Assembly (NCBI GenBank): GCA_016841525.1
Contig: JAENYZ010000003.1
Coordinates: 475,235 to 539,234 of the forward strand
Direction of reading: 5' to 3'
DNA length: 64,000 nt
From: Anaerolineaceae bacterium
Lineage (GTDB): Bacteria > Chloroflexota > Anaerolineae > Anaerolineales > Anaerolineaceae
Below the pieces are notes generated by a model, which saw nothing but the letters and a program-made list of their open reading frames with translations, was not told where the DNA came from and did no database searches. Numbering within the stretch: position 1 is the first letter of the stretch; each line of letters starts with the position of its first letter. This document shows, piece after piece, positions 37,884-47,507 of the stretch. The translations under genes were made by a program, and so were the position numbers.

Positions 37884-37939
37884 GTTAGTAGTGAGTAGGT
37901 AGTAGGTATAAGGTATAAGGTATTAGGTATTAGGTACCA
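37884..37939. repeat. Heptad-repeat array A (8 units)
   Basis: Eight successive 7-bp units with variation: GTTAGTA, GTGAGTA, GGTAGTA, GGTATAA twice, GGTATTA twice and GGTACCA. GGTATTA is the reverse complement of TAATACC in array C. Confidence 0.8.
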
Positions 37940-37987
37940 GTTGTGATCGAGATGAATTGTAACATATATAGGATATATTTTCGTAGG

Positions 37988-38072
37988 GTGGGTTGGGGTG
38001 CGTCCGTTCGATTTTTGAAATTTGTTATTGCAAAAATCCTTTGAGCTGGAGGTTGTTATTTGACCAACCCAC
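37988..38072. repeat. GTGGGTTGG inverted repeat
   Basis: GTGGGTTGG (37988-37996) and CCAACCCAC (38064-38072) are perfect inverted repeats spaced by 67 bp. The same word recurs at about 38098. A REP-like intergenic element is likely. Confidence 0.5.
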
Positions 38073-38259
38073 TATTCTTGAAAGCGTAATCATTGTGGTG
38101 GGTTGATCTTCAAAATGCTTGGTTAAAGTTGATGAGAATTGTATCATTATGGCTTATGGGGTTGAAATGTTCTTCCCCAACTCACCCAACACATATTTGA
38201 TATAATCGATTAAATCTTCTATCTAATATTTCCTGTCTCTGCTGAAATAGGTAGTAAAA

Positions 38260-39177
38260 ATGCGAATTCCTAATGAAAATCGGAAAGGCATCTGGAAAAA
38301 TGGCTGGATATTACTTCTGCCTTCTATTCTGATCGCTGGTGCAGTCCTGTTGATTGTCTTTCTCGACAATGAAGATATTCCAAATGCTAATCACGAATCC
38401 TTTACACCTACTATAGCTTTCACCCCTACTCCAGTATTTACACCGTCTCCGGCAGCGACACGTACTGAAGAATTCACACCCGTGATGACCTTTGAAGTCC
38501 TGAATTTCTTCCCGCATGACCCCCAGGCATTTACACAGGGACTGGTCTATCACGAAGGCTATTTATATGAGAGCACCGGTCTATACGGCGAATCCTCTCT
38601 GAGGAAGGTTGAACTGGAAACGGGGGAAGTTTTGAGAAAGGTCGATCTATCTGAGGCGTACTTTGCTGAGGGATTGGCGCTGTATGAAGATCGATTATTC
38701 CAGTTAACATGGCGGGAGGGGATCGGTTTCATTTACGGTTTGGAAGATTTTTCTCTTATTGATCAGTTCGTCTACCAGACAGAGGGTTGGGGATTAACCC
38801 ATGACGGCAAGCGCTTGATCATGAGTGACGGCACCAACAATCTCTACTTCCTTGATCCAAACACGCTGCAAATAACGAAGACCCTTGAAGTAACTTTCAT
38901 GGGGGAAGAAATCGGGCGTTTGAATGAATTGGAATATATCAGGGGTGAAATTTATGCCAATATCTGGCAGACGGACTATATCGTTCGGATTGACCCAACC
39001 ACGGGTGACGTTCTTGGTTGGATAGACCTGGGCGGCATCCTGCCCAAGGACTTGCGTGGGGGTACCGATGTTCTGAATGGGATTGCCTATGACCAGGAAG
39101 GGGACCGGCTGTTTGTCACCGGGAAATTCTGGCCTCAGCTGTATGAAATTCAGCTGATCCCGGTGCCAGCTGAATAA
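38260..39177 (+). CDS. Glutaminyl-peptide cyclotransferase (plant/bacterial beta-propeller type)
   Basis: Converts N-terminal Gln to pyroglutamate. A single N-terminal hydrophobic anchor (about residues 13-33) is followed by a Thr/Pro-rich linker (FTPTPVFTPSPAATRTEEFTP) and a beta-propeller domain. The signature FPHDPQAFTQGLVYHEGYLY begins near residue 84, with later EGWGLTHDGKRLIMSDGT and NELEYIRGEIYANIWQTD. This layout places the enzyme outside the cell. ATG 38260 gives 305 aa. Terminator follows. Confidence 0.9.
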   Translation: MRIPNENRKGIWKNGWILLLPSILIAGAVLLIVFLDNEDIPNANHESFTPTIAFTPTPVFTPSPAATRTEEFTPVMTFEVLNFFPHDPQAFTQGLVYHEGYLYESTGLYGESSLRKVELETGEVLRKVDLSEAYFAEGLALYEDRLFQLTWREGIGFIYGLEDFSLIDQFVYQTEGWGLTHDGKRLIMSDGTNNLYFLDPNTLQITKTLEVTFMGEEIGRLNELEYIRGEIYANIWQTDYIVRIDPTTGDVLGWIDLGGILPKDLRGGTDVLNGIAYDQEGDRLFVTGKFWPQLYEIQLIPVPAE

Positions 39178-39201
39178 CCAGGATCGCTACTTGTGAATCA
39201 A

Positions 39202-39231
39202 AAAAGGCGATTGAAACTTCAACCGCCTTTT
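39202..39231. terminator. Bidirectional terminator between glutaminyl cyclase and hsp20
   Basis: AAAAGGCGATTGAA (39202-39215) pairs with TTCAACCGCCTTTT (39218-39231) with one mismatch. Read on the minus strand the stem ends in TTTTTT, so it is strongest for hsp20, but it can also serve the plus-strand gene. Confidence 0.75.
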
Positions 39232-39251
39232 GAGCTATTTTGGTTTTTTGA

Positions 39252-39740
39252 TTATTTATTCTTTGATTTGCCTTCAATGACGTTTTGCTTTTTTCCGCCT
39301 TTGATTTCAATGCGTCGTGGTTTGACTTCTTCTTTCTTTGGCAAGTGAATCATCAGGATCCCGTTTTCGGTTTCAGCTTGAATATTTTCCACATCAACGG
39401 AACCAGGCATCGAGATGGTGCGCTGGAAGGTGCCAAATCGGCGTTCTCGGATGTGATAGCGACCTTCCTCACCCTCTTCATATTCATTTTTGATTTCACC
39501 CTTCAAAGAAAGATTGTTATCTGTGTAGGTGATCTCCAAATTGTCGGGATCCATGCCAGCCACGTTGGCTTTGACAACAAACTCGTCATCATTTTCGATG
39601 ACATCAAGGGGGAGCCGCAAGTTCAATGGTTCACCGAAACCGAGTTCACCATCATCATAGAGAGAATTGAGCATACGCTCCATTGAACGGTTCCAAGAAA
39701 GCAAATCACGAATAGGATCACGTCTTATTAAATTGGCCAT
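39252..39740 (-). CDS. Hsp20 small heat-shock protein
   Basis: ATP-independent holdase. The alpha-crystallin domain (about residues 35-135) has LPLDVIENDDEFVVKANVAG, the RRFGTFQRTISMPGSVD strand and GILMIHLPK. The C-terminal tail carries PRRIEIK in place of a clear I-X-I/V motif. A GGAGG (39746-39750) fixes ATG 39740 as the start, giving 162 aa; an in-frame ATG at 39752 overlaps that site. Upstream a TTGACG (39814-39809, minus strand) could be a -35 box. Confidence 0.92.
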   Translation of the reverse strand: MANLIRRDPIRDLLSWNRSMERMLNSLYDDGELGFGEPLNLRLPLDVIENDDEFVVKANVAGMDPDNLEITYTDNNLSLKGEIKNEYEEGEEGRYHIRERRFGTFQRTISMPGSVDVENIQAETENGILMIHLPKKEEVKPRRIEIKGGKKQNVIEGKSKNK

Positions 39741-39870
39741 CTTTTCCTCCATTCATCATTAGAATTGAACGATTACACATTTAATTTAAGAAACGCGTAT
39801 TAAAATTCCGTCAAAAATATGTTTAAAAAATATTAGAATGGGTGTCCATGCTTGTCCAGGTTGTTTTGGT

Positions 39871-40617
39871 TTAAATTTCCGGGGTTTTTTCCACAACCCA
39901 AAAATGTGATAAACCAAAAACCTGTAAAGGCGTTTTTTCGAGCCATTGTAAAATGCTGCGGAGAAATTTTCCTATTTTGGGTTTACGGGCGATGATGTTG
40001 TCGTAAGCGCCAAAGACCGTCCTGCGCTCGATGAATTTAACCGGTAAGCCTTCAAATAATTTAGACAGATCTTCCCGAGTATAGACATTCACATGGGGGG
40101 CAAGTTTGTCTCGCCAGGGTCTGGGTAAATAGTTGATCAAAGGCGTGTTTCCGAAATGATACTGACCCCGCCAGTAATGGCCGTGTGTTTCAAAGGGGTA
40201 ACCACGGTTAGGGCAGAATAAAACCAGCCTGCCGCCCGGGGATAAGGTTCGGATAATCTCATTAATTGCAGCCTGATCATCCTGAACATGTTCCAAAACC
40301 TCATGGCTCAAAACTAGGTCGAAGCTGTTTGAAGGGAATGGCAGTGCTTCTCCCACACCATTCACCACCCAGGAGGCTCTTGTTTTTGCCTCTTGAAGCC
40401 GTTCGAATTCAATATCGAGGCCGACAATCTCATCGGTGAACTGGGCCAGATGATGCAGGTACATGCCGAGACCGCAGCCGTCAACCAGCACCTTACCCTC
40501 CAGGCGTTCAGTTGCTGCATCGATGATCATTTGTAATCGTCGCTGCTGCCCATCGCGCCACACATAAGAGGGTTCACCACGCAGTGCTGCTTTTTCCATG
40601 TTTTGCGGCTCATGCAT
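39871..40617 (-). CDS. Class I SAM-dependent methyltransferase
   Basis: The Rossmann-like motif I is VDGCGLGMYLHHLAQ (near residues 40-54), motif II is GLDIEF, and the post-II segment FDLVLSHEVLEHVQDD is typical of UbiE/methyltransferase-11-type enzymes. The substrate is unknown. It begins 3 bp after the stop of the sensor kinase gene on the same strand and is therefore co-transcribed. Alternative start: Met7 (MEKAALRGE). Confidence 0.85.
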   Translation of the reverse strand: MHEPQNMEKAALRGEPSYVWRDGQQRRLQMIIDAATERLEGKVLVDGCGLGMYLHHLAQFTDEIVGLDIEFERLQEAKTRASWVVNGVGEALPFPSNSFDLVLSHEVLEHVQDDQAAINEIIRTLSPGGRLVLFCPNRGYPFETHGHYWRGQYHFGNTPLINYLPRPWRDKLAPHVNVYTREDLSKLFEGLPVKFIERRTVFGAYDNIIARKPKIGKFLRSILQWLEKTPLQVFGLSHFWVVEKTPEI

Positions 40618-40620
40618 GCT

Positions 40621-42330
40621 TCAGTCCAGCCCCTTCTTTTGGTTTTCTGCTGTGTATGGCATCCATGCCATAATGGTGGTGCCCTCACCGGGTTCCGTTG
40701 TGATCTCGAGGTCGCCGCCCACGTTGCGTGCACGGGTCTGCATATTGGAAATGCCGTGGCCCAGGGTTACGCGCACCTGTCCCGGATCAAATCCTCGCCC
40801 GTCATCGCTAACTTCCATCAATACGCGGTCCGTTGTCGTCCAAACCAGGACTTCCACTTTGCTTGCTTGTGCATGCTTGGCGATATTGGCTAAAGCCTCC
40901 TGGCAGATGTGGAATAAGGCGATGGCATGGGCATCGGGCAAATTTTCTAAGCCATCTGATGGCCCATTAAGCGTGGTTTCGACCAGTGAATTTGCCTGGA
41001 ATTCGTTGATAAGGCGCTGTAAACCATCCATCAAATTCTCTTCATACAATTGACGGGGGCGCATATCCATGATAAATGCCCGTAAATCCCGGATGGTGCT
41101 GTTAAGGTCTTCAATGGATTGGTTAATGCGTTTCCTGGTTTGTTCCGGTTCTTCTCCTAAAAGCAGACGGGCGTGTTCAAGGGTCAGCCCAACTGCATAA
41201 ATTGACTGGATGACACCATCATGCAAATCCATGCCGATCCGCTCGCGTTCTTCAAGAACCGCAAGGCGTCGCCCTTGAATGTTCAGACGGACGTTTTCGA
41301 GGGTTGTGCCAACCCATGAAGCAATGGAAGAAAGCAATTGCTGATCCATATCATCCAGTTCTTGTTCCATGTGGGTGGCAATGCTGATAACCCCCAGAAC
41401 TTCACTGCGGCTGGTAAGCGGGAAACAGGCAATTTGTTTGATATCATTTTCAACCAGGTTTTGATTATTGAGATATGGATCTTCTTTATAGGGCAGGTCA
41501 ACCAGAATTGGCTGCCCGTTTTGCGCGGTTTTTCCGATAAGCGATTCGCCCAGCGTAAAACGGTCCATTGACCATATGCGTTTGATGCTCTCGCCCCGGT
41601 GAAGAACCTTATGAAGGCTGTTTTGGTCTTCCTCCTTCAGGTAGATTTCCCCCATATTAAGATTGAAGTAATTCATCACGCGATCCAGGGCTGTCTTCAA
41701 AAGTTCATCCTGTTCGGTGATCGAGGCGAGTGCAGAAGCCAGGTTGTTAAGCAGGGCAAGGTCCTGGTTGCGGCGGGTCAGCGCACGATCCCTCTCACGG
41801 AGGGCATTGTAAGATCGGGCGTTTGAAATCGCAACAGCAGCGTAAGCTGCCAGGGTTTCAATCACCTGTTCATCATCCGGTGTGAAGGCTTTTTCTGCTG
41901 CTTTATCTGTCAGGTATATTTGTCCTAATCGGCGCTCGCCTAATCGTATGGGCACGCCCAATAAGGCGGTCATTTGCGGACCTTCAGTAAAAAGCCCAGC
42001 CTGGCGATTGTCTTTTTGGATATATTCCACCCGAATGGGGCCATCTGATTCTGCGATGACGTCCAGCATGCTCAAACCACGTGGCTCGTTAGGGAGATTT
42101 TCAACAATGTTGCCGCTCATCCCCACGGTGATGAAACGTTCTTTACCGCCGTTATCACCCCGAACGCCAATCGCAGCGAATTTTGCGCCGGCTTGTTCTA
42201 TGGCTATCCGCGCAATCTTTTGTAGTAGTGAATCAATGGATATGTCCTGAACAAGTTCAAGACTGGCTTGATGCAACGCGGCAAGTCTTTCCTCTAATTG
42301 TTCGCAAGATAATGTGTCAGCGGCTTTCAT
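40621..42330 (-). CDS. GAF-domain sensor histidine kinase (NarL-type, HisKA_3)
   Basis: Two GAF sensor domains (about residues 20-170 and 190-345) precede a HisKA_3 dimerisation module whose phospho-acceptor His lies in RIGMDLHDGVIQSIY. The HATPase domain has the N-box LANIAKHAQ, DDGRGFDPG and GHGISNM. No membrane helices, so the kinase is cytosolic and probably senses a soluble ligand or gas. No response regulator is adjacent; the partner gene is elsewhere. The N-terminus MKAADTLSCEQLEERLAALHQ looks coiled coil. Confidence 0.92.
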   Translation of the reverse strand: MKAADTLSCEQLEERLAALHQASLELVQDISIDSLLQKIARIAIEQAGAKFAAIGVRGDNGGKERFITVGMSGNIVENLPNEPRGLSMLDVIAESDGPIRVEYIQKDNRQAGLFTEGPQMTALLGVPIRLGERRLGQIYLTDKAAEKAFTPDDEQVIETLAAYAAVAISNARSYNALRERDRALTRRNQDLALLNNLASALASITEQDELLKTALDRVMNYFNLNMGEIYLKEEDQNSLHKVLHRGESIKRIWSMDRFTLGESLIGKTAQNGQPILVDLPYKEDPYLNNQNLVENDIKQIACFPLTSRSEVLGVISIATHMEQELDDMDQQLLSSIASWVGTTLENVRLNIQGRRLAVLEERERIGMDLHDGVIQSIYAVGLTLEHARLLLGEEPEQTRKRINQSIEDLNSTIRDLRAFIMDMRPRQLYEENLMDGLQRLINEFQANSLVETTLNGPSDGLENLPDAHAIALFHICQEALANIAKHAQASKVEVLVWTTTDRVLMEVSDDGRGFDPGQVRVTLGHGISNMQTRARNVGGDLEITTEPGEGTTIMAWMPYTAENQKKGLD

Positions 42331-42540
42331 AGCCCGCTTATTTTACCCCGAAACCTTCTCCAATGGCGCAGGTGATAGTTTTGTCGGTGGATTTATGCCT
42401 TAGCAGCCTCATTTACTGCAATAATCGGGAATTTGATAGCTTTTGGGAGGGTGAATCCGGTATATATTAACAGGTCTGTTTCTTGAACTTGTTTGATTCC
42501 AGGATTTGAGATTAAAATAGACGAAAAGGAGTGTGTTTTT

Positions 42541-43827
42541 ATGTCAACCACACCAAAAGATGAACAAAAATTTTATCAGATGACACAGGGTGAACGGCTG
42601 GATCGTTTGATCGATGAGACTGGCATCTCGGTGTATGATGCGAAAATTCTGAGCGGAGAAGCAGGACTGTCAGCGCAAGATGCAGATCACATGATTGAGA
42701 ATGTCGTTGGGATTTTCAGCCTGCCCCTGGGGATTGCGAGATATTTCAAGGTTAATGGCAGAGATGTGTCTGTTCCAATGGTTGTTGAAGAACCATCCAT
42801 TGTTGCCGGCGCCTCTTTTATGGCTAAACTCGCCTCGAAGACAGGTGGATTTTTTGCCCACACAACATCACCGGAAATGATTGGGCAGCTTCAAATCATC
42901 GACCTGGACGACCCGGCATCCGCGCGTTTGAAGTTATTGGCTGAAAAAGATACCTTATTGGAAGAAGTTAGCCAGGTGGACCCCCTTTTAACCTCCCTGG
43001 GCGGCGGACCGCGAGATTTTGAAGTTCGAATAATTCCAGATTCGCCGCGAGGTCCGTTCCTGGTTGCGCACTTGATCTATGATGTGCGTGATGCAATGGG
43101 TGCTAATGCCGTCAACACCGCTGTTGAGCGGATGGCTTCCCGAGTGGAAAGCATTACAGGCGGCAAGGTGCTTTTGCGAATTCTATCCAACCTTGCAGAT
43201 CGTCGATTAGCACGAGCCTGGGTGACCATCCGGACGGAAGACCTGGCTTTTGATGACTTCAGCGGCCCTGAAGTGCGGGATGGTATCCTGGATGCCTGGG
43301 CTTTTGCAGCTGCTGATCCCTACCGGGCGGCAACACATAACAAGGGGATTATGAATGGGATTGACCCAATTGTGATTGCAACGGGCAATGATTGGCGTGC
43401 TATTGAAGCTGGGGCGCATGCCTTCGCTGCAAAGGATGGACGCTATACCAGCCTTTCCAGCTGGGGGACGAATTCGGAGGGTGACCTGGTGGGGACTTTG
43501 GAATTGCCCATGGCGGTTGGTACCGTCGGGGGCGCCACACGGGTGCACCCTGCTGCCCAAGCCTGTTTGCGTTTGATGGGTGTGAAATCAGCTCGGGAAC
43601 TTGCTGAGGTGATGGTGTCGGTTGGTCTGGCGCAAAATTTGGCGGCCCTGCGCGCCCTTGCGACGGAGGGCATTCAAAAGGGGCATATGTGTTTGCACGC
43701 CAGGCAGGTGGCTGTTGCTGCCGGGGCAAAGGGCGATCAAATTGAAAAATTAGCCGAACAGCTTGTTGCGGATAAGATCATTCGGATTGACCATGCGCAG
43801 TCTCTTTTAAAAGAATGGAGTAAATAG
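42541..43827 (+). CDS. Hydroxymethylglutaryl-CoA reductase (class II)
   Basis: Interconverts HMG-CoA and mevalonate. The bacterial class II pattern is clear: [26 protein letters not shown] with the catalytic Glu, the [14 protein letters not shown] block, and a C-terminal [16 protein letters not shown] with the catalytic His. AAGGAG (42526-42531) 9 nt before ATG 42541 sets the start (428 aa); the frame is open further to 42493. It is followed 4 bp later by HMG-CoA synthase. In this gene order a biosynthetic role is likely, although class II enzymes include degradative ones. Confidence 0.95.
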   Translation: MSTTPKDEQKFYQMTQGERLDRLIDETGISVYDAKILSGEAGLSAQDADHMIENVVGIFSLPLGIARYFKVNGRDVSVPMVVEEPSIVAGASFMAKLASKTGGFFAHTTSPEMIGQLQIIDLDDPASARLKLLAEKDTLLEEVSQVDPLLTSLGGGPRDFEVRIIPDSPRGPFLVAHLIYDVRDAMGANAVNTAVERMASRVESITGGKVLLRILSNLADRRLARAWVTIRTEDLAFDDFSGPEVRDGILDAWAFAAADPYRAATHNKGIMNGIDPIVIATGNDWRAIEAGAHAFAAKDGRYTSLSSWGTNSEGDLVGTLELPMAVGTVGGATRVHPAAQACLRLMGVKSARELAEVMVSVGLAQNLAALRALATEGIQKGHMCLHARQVAVAAGAKGDQIEKLAEQLVADKIIRIDHAQSLLKEWSK

Positions 43828-43831
43828 CATT

Positions 43832-44911
43832 ATGGAAGAACATAAGCATGTGAAGGACATTGTCAATAAACCATCACGCCATGTTGGCATTATTGGATAT
43901 GGCGCTTATATCCCGCGCTATCGACTGCCTGGCACGGAGATATCCCGTATTTGGTCCGGGCAGGCAACCCCCGGTCCGGTCAAAGAGAAGGCTGTGGCAG
44001 GCTTGGATGAGGATGTGATCACCATGTCGATTGAGGCGGCACGCAATGCTGTCGCCCGTGCAGGTATCGATCCACAATTGCTCAGGGCTGTGTGGGTCGG
44101 CTCAGAATCACACCCGTACGCGGTCAAGCCCTCCGGCACAATTGTGGCTGAGGCAATTGGTGCGCCAGAGCATATCCAGGCTGGCGATTGGGAATTTGCC
44201 TGCAAGGCAGGCACTGAAGCCTTTGTTGCCGCAATGGGTTTGGTGGGCTCCAGCATGGCTGATTATGCATTGGCAATTGGGATGGATACTGCCCAGGGGA
44301 AACCCGGCGACGCATTGGAATATACCGCTGCTTCCGGCGGAGCGGCTTTTATAATTGGTCCAGCGGAAAAAGCCCTGGCGAGGGTCGATGCTCATTATTC
44401 CTTTGTGACGGATATGCCGGATTTCTGGCGGCGCGCCCATCAGAAATACCCGGAACATGGTCAGCGCTTTACTGGAGAGCCTGCTTACTTCAATCATATT
44501 TATTCGGCAGCCAGCCGCTTGATGGAAAGTGAAGGTCTGACGGCTGAAGATTTCAAATATGCTGTTTTTCATCAACCCAATGAAAAATTCCCCAGGCGTG
44601 TGGCAAAACAGCTCGGGTTTAAACCGGAGCAAATCGAGGATGGTCTTCTCTCACCCGTAATTGGCAATACCTATGCTGGTGCTTCAATGGTCGGTTTGAC
44701 GGCGATACTGGATATTGCCGCACCAGGAGACCGAATTTTGATCACCTCCTACGGGTCCGGGGCTGGGTCTGATGCCTTTATCATTACGGCACAGGAAGCC
44801 CTGCTCGAAAGGCGTGGGGCTGCCCTCAGTACCCAGGATTATATTGCCCGGCGGACGGAGATTGACTACGCTACCTACACTCGCTTCCGCAATAAGATTG
44901 CGATGAAATGA
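43832..44911 (+). CDS. Hydroxymethylglutaryl-CoA synthase (archaeal type)
   Basis: Condenses acetyl-CoA and acetoacetyl-CoA. The [12 protein letters not shown] start and the nucleophile Cys124 in [12 protein letters not shown] are archaeal-type landmarks. [18 protein letters not shown] carries the catalytic His, and [11 protein letters not shown] closes the active site. 359 aa including a 16-residue N-terminal extension. ATGA overlap with the following thiolase-like gene means tight coupling. In archaea this enzyme works in a complex with a thiolase and a DUF35 protein; no DUF35 gene is found here. Confidence 0.94.
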   Translation: MEEHKHVKDIVNKPSRHVGIIGYGAYIPRYRLPGTEISRIWSGQATPGPVKEKAVAGLDEDVITMSIEAARNAVARAGIDPQLLRAVWVGSESHPYAVKPSGTIVAEAIGAPEHIQAGDWEFACKAGTEAFVAAMGLVGSSMADYALAIGMDTAQGKPGDALEYTAASGGAAFIIGPAEKALARVDAHYSFVTDMPDFWRRAHQKYPEHGQRFTGEPAYFNHIYSAASRLMESEGLTAEDFKYAVFHQPNEKFPRRVAKQLGFKPEQIEDGLLSPVIGNTYAGASMVGLTAILDIAAPGDRILITSYGSGAGSDAFIITAQEALLERRGAALSTQDYIARRTEIDYATYTRFRNKIAMK

Positions 44912-46086
44912 GGGCGCGCATGAAAGATGGACATTCCGAGGTCATTCTTGCAGGTATTGGTCAAACCCCAGTGGGTGAGTTCTGGGATCTTTCATTAAGG
45001 ACCCTGGCTGCCAGGGCGATTCTGGCGGCACTTAAGGACTCGGGGGATATTAAGCCCCAGGTGATGTATATTGGCAACATGCTGGCACCTTCTGCCTCAC
45101 AGCAGGCGAATTTAGGGGCGCTTCTTCCAGATAATGTGGGCTTGACCGGCTTAGAGGGTGTGACTGTTGAAGCAGCGGACGCCTCAGGTGGCGCAGCCTT
45201 GCGGGCAGCTTACCTGGCTGTTCGTTCAGGTGCAGTGGATGCTGCGCTGGCAGTGGGCGTGGAAAAATACACCGATGTGATTGGCCCAGAATCCGAAGCC
45301 ATGCTCTCACAAATGCTGGATGCAGATTTTGAAGCAGCGCAGGGTTTAACACCCCTCAGCCTGGCAGGGTTGTTGTTTCACCGCTATCTTGTGGAATACC
45401 AGGCTGAACATGAAGCTTTTGCGGGATTTCCTGAAGTGGCTCATGCCAATGGTGCGACCAATCCCAATGCCATGTTCCAGCGTGCCATGCGGGATGGTGC
45501 TTACGAAAGGGCAGCAAAAGCAGCGGAAATCCTCAATTTATTTGACGTTGCGCCTTATGCAGACGGCGCTGCTGCTGTGCTGTTAACACGCGAAGACGCG
45601 CTGCCTGAAGCATGGGATAAGCCGCGTGTTCGCCTGATTGGCTCAAGTTCCGTAGTTGATACAATTTCGATTCATGACCGGCATATCCCCCTGGTATGGG
45701 ATGCGGCACGTCTCTCGATTGAGCGTGCGTGCAGATCTGCCGGGATCATGCCAAAAGATGTTGATTTCTTTGAGTATCATGATGCTACCTCTTTGCACGC
45801 AGCTTTATCTTTGGAAGCTGCGGGGTTCGCATCCCAAGGACAGGGCTGGATGCTTGCTAAACCGGAAGTAATTGGCCTGAATGGGCAGATTCCTGTTGCA
45901 ACCTTTGGCGGCTTAAAGGCGCGTGGTCATCCCATTGGCGCGACCGGGGTTTACCAGGCTGTGGAAGCAGCATTGCAACTGCGCGGCGAGGCGGGGCCTA
46001 ACCAGGTCCCGGGGGCAAGATTGGGCTTGATCCAGAACCTGGGCGGGATGGCTGCTATGGCTGTGACACATGTTTTAGCTGTGTGA
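44908..46086 (+). CDS. Thiolase-like protein lacking the nucleophilic Cys
   Basis: Clearly a thiolase fold (392 aa) by its [14 protein letters not shown] motif and overall layout, and placed directly after HMG-CoA synthase as archaeal acetoacetyl-CoA thiolases are. But the nucleophile position reads [12 protein letters not shown]: Asp91 (codon GAC 45178-45180) replaces Cys. The usual second catalytic Cys region reads NLGGMAAM, and the segment expected as HDCF reads YHDATS. The protein may be a structural partner of HMG-CoA synthase or use another chemistry. Start ATG 44908; ATG 44920 is possible. Confidence 0.85.
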   Translation: MRARMKDGHSEVILAGIGQTPVGEFWDLSLRTLAARAILAALKDSGDIKPQVMYIGNMLAPSASQQANLGALLPDNVGLTGLEGVTVEAADASGGAALRAAYLAVRSGAVDAALAVGVEKYTDVIGPESEAMLSQMLDADFEAAQGLTPLSLAGLLFHRYLVEYQAEHEAFAGFPEVAHANGATNPNAMFQRAMRDGAYERAAKAAEILNLFDVAPYADGAAAVLLTREDALPEAWDKPRVRLIGSSSVVDTISIHDRHIPLVWDAARLSIERACRSAGIMPKDVDFFEYHDATSLHAALSLEAAGFASQGQGWMLAKPEVIGLNGQIPVATFGGLKARGHPIGATGVYQAVEAALQLRGEAGPNQVPGARLGLIQNLGGMAAMAVTHVLAV

Positions 46087-46189
46087 GCTAAACAAGGTCT
46101 GTAATTTTTCTGATTTTCAGTTTTCACTCCCAATCAATGTTAGAATCTACCTGGGAAAACTCGTATATTACGTTTAAGGAGAGCATTTT

Positions 46190-47206
46190 ATGAAAGTACT
46201 CATCACAGGCGGCGCGGGCTACATCGGCAGCACGATTTGCTGGGCGCTTAAAGATCACGGTCATACACCTATTATTTTAGATTCCCTGGTCACAGGGCGT
46301 GAGGAATTTGCCCGCGACCATATCTTTTACCAGGGAGATATTGGCGATCCAGAAATCGTTTCAAAGGTGTTCGAGGATCACCCGGATATTTTCGCTACCA
46401 TTCACTGTGCTGCGCTGATTGTGGTGCCGGAATCGGTTGAAAAACCTTATGAGTACTACCGCGAAAACGTGGTCAAATCCATGCACTTCTTTTATCAATT
46501 AGCCCAGCTGGGATACCCGAGGCTTGTGTTCAGCTCCTCTGCCGCCATCTATGATGTGGTACCCGGCTTTATGGTCACCGAAGAGTCGCCGTTGAAACCA
46601 ACCAGCCCTTATTCCCGAACCAAGTACATGATGGAAATGGTGCTGGAGGATTTTACGCAGGCGTACCCACTGCAGGGCATTGCACTGCGTTATTTCAATC
46701 CCATCGGCGCAGACCCGCAGCTGCGTTCCGGGATGCATATCGAAGCGCCCAGCCACATCCTGGGTAAACTGGTTGAGGTTGCCCAGGGAGTTTCCCCGGT
46801 GTTCAACATCACCGGTACGGGTTGGCCGACTCGGGATGGCACGGGCATTCGCGATTACATTCATGTTTGGGATCTGGGATCTGCACACATCAAGGCTGTT
46901 GAAAAATTTGAGCAGATCATTGCAACAGATGGAAACGCGGCGAGTCAATATTCTGTGATCAACCTTGGCACCGGACAGGGCGTCACTGTTCGTGAACTGG
47001 TGGATGCCTTTGAGCGCGTGATTGGTCATCCGATTGAAAAGCAGGAGAAACCACCCCGACCCGGGGACGTGGCAGGCGCTTACGCCAATGCCAACAAAGC
47101 CCTGGCACTTTTAGATTGGAAAGCGGAGAAATCCATCGATGAGGGCATCCGTGACGCTCTCCGATGGGGAGAGATACGCGATCAGGTGCTGGATTATAGC
47201 AAGTAA
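46190..47206 (+). CDS. galE: UDP-glucose 4-epimerase
   Basis: Interconverts UDP-glucose and UDP-galactose. The Rossmann motif GGAGYIGSTI, the SSSAAIYD serine, YSRTKYMMEM with catalytic Tyr-Lys, and ALRYFNPIGADP are GalE landmarks; 338 aa fits. RBS AAGGAGAGC. Upstream TAGAAT (46141-46146) is a possible -10 box without a good -35. It could supply the nearby glycolipid or polysaccharide genes. Confidence 0.93.
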   Translation: MKVLITGGAGYIGSTICWALKDHGHTPIILDSLVTGREEFARDHIFYQGDIGDPEIVSKVFEDHPDIFATIHCAALIVVPESVEKPYEYYRENVVKSMHFFYQLAQLGYPRLVFSSSAAIYDVVPGFMVTEESPLKPTSPYSRTKYMMEMVLEDFTQAYPLQGIALRYFNPIGADPQLRSGMHIEAPSHILGKLVEVAQGVSPVFNITGTGWPTRDGTGIRDYIHVWDLGSAHIKAVEKFEQIIATDGNAASQYSVINLGTGQGVTVRELVDAFERVIGHPIEKQEKPPRPGDVAGAYANANKALALLDWKAEKSIDEGIRDALRWGEIRDQVLDYSK

Positions 47207-47235
47207 AAGGATTGAACTTTAACCTAACCCCAAAT

Positions 47236-47284
47236 CCCCTCCCTAAAAGGAAGGGGCTTTTTTCCCCTCCTTTTAGGGAGGGGG
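47236..47284. repeat. Long C/G-rich hairpin
   Basis: Arms 47236-47256 and 47264-47284 pair over about 20 bp with one bulge (CCCCTCCCTAAAAGG against its complement); the loop contains TTTTTT. AACCTAACCCC and GGTGGGTTAAACC outside the arms extend the inverted symmetry. Similar elements are common between Anaerolineae genes. Confidence 0.6.
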
Positions 47285-47460
47285 CAGGGGGTGGGTTAAA
47301 CCTGGTTAATGTATGCTATTTTGGCCATGCGAGAGAAGGTTTTGAGGTCAGGAAAGATTTAGGCAACTGAGATAAATTTATCCTTTAATCACAAATTTAT
47401 GATGAGCTAAGAAATTACGGATTGAAGTCCGCAATCCGGATATTAAGATATTTTGTTAGG

Positions 47461-47503
47461 GTGGGCATTGTCCCGAGTCTGAAATGCCCTAGGTTTTGCC
47501 CAC
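47461..47503 (-). terminator. Terminator-like hairpin after msrQ
   Basis: GTGGGCA (47461-47467) and TGCCCAC (47497-47503) are perfect inverted repeats; an alternative inner stem is GGGCATT (47463-47469) with AATGCCC (47483-47489). It lies just after the msrQ stop on the minus strand. The T tract is poor. Confidence 0.4.
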
Positions 47504-47507
47504 TTTA

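Larger units (their letters stand above)
37875..38259. other. Intergenic region, 385 bp, with repeats
   Basis: Divergent gap between pepT (minus strand) and the glutaminyl cyclase gene (plus strand). It contains a heptad-repeat array (37884-37939), a GTGGGTTGG inverted repeat (37988-38072), another copy of GTGGGTTG near 38098-38105, and a TATAAT (38201-38206) that may serve the downstream gene. No coding frame is evident. Confidence 0.6.
47207..47507. other. Intergenic region, 301 bp, with hairpin elements
   Basis: Convergent gap between galE and msrQ. It holds a long hairpin (47236-47284), a 7-bp stem CGGATTG/CAATCCG (near 47419-47439) and a terminator-like hairpin (47461-47503). No gene. 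Confidence 0.55.
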
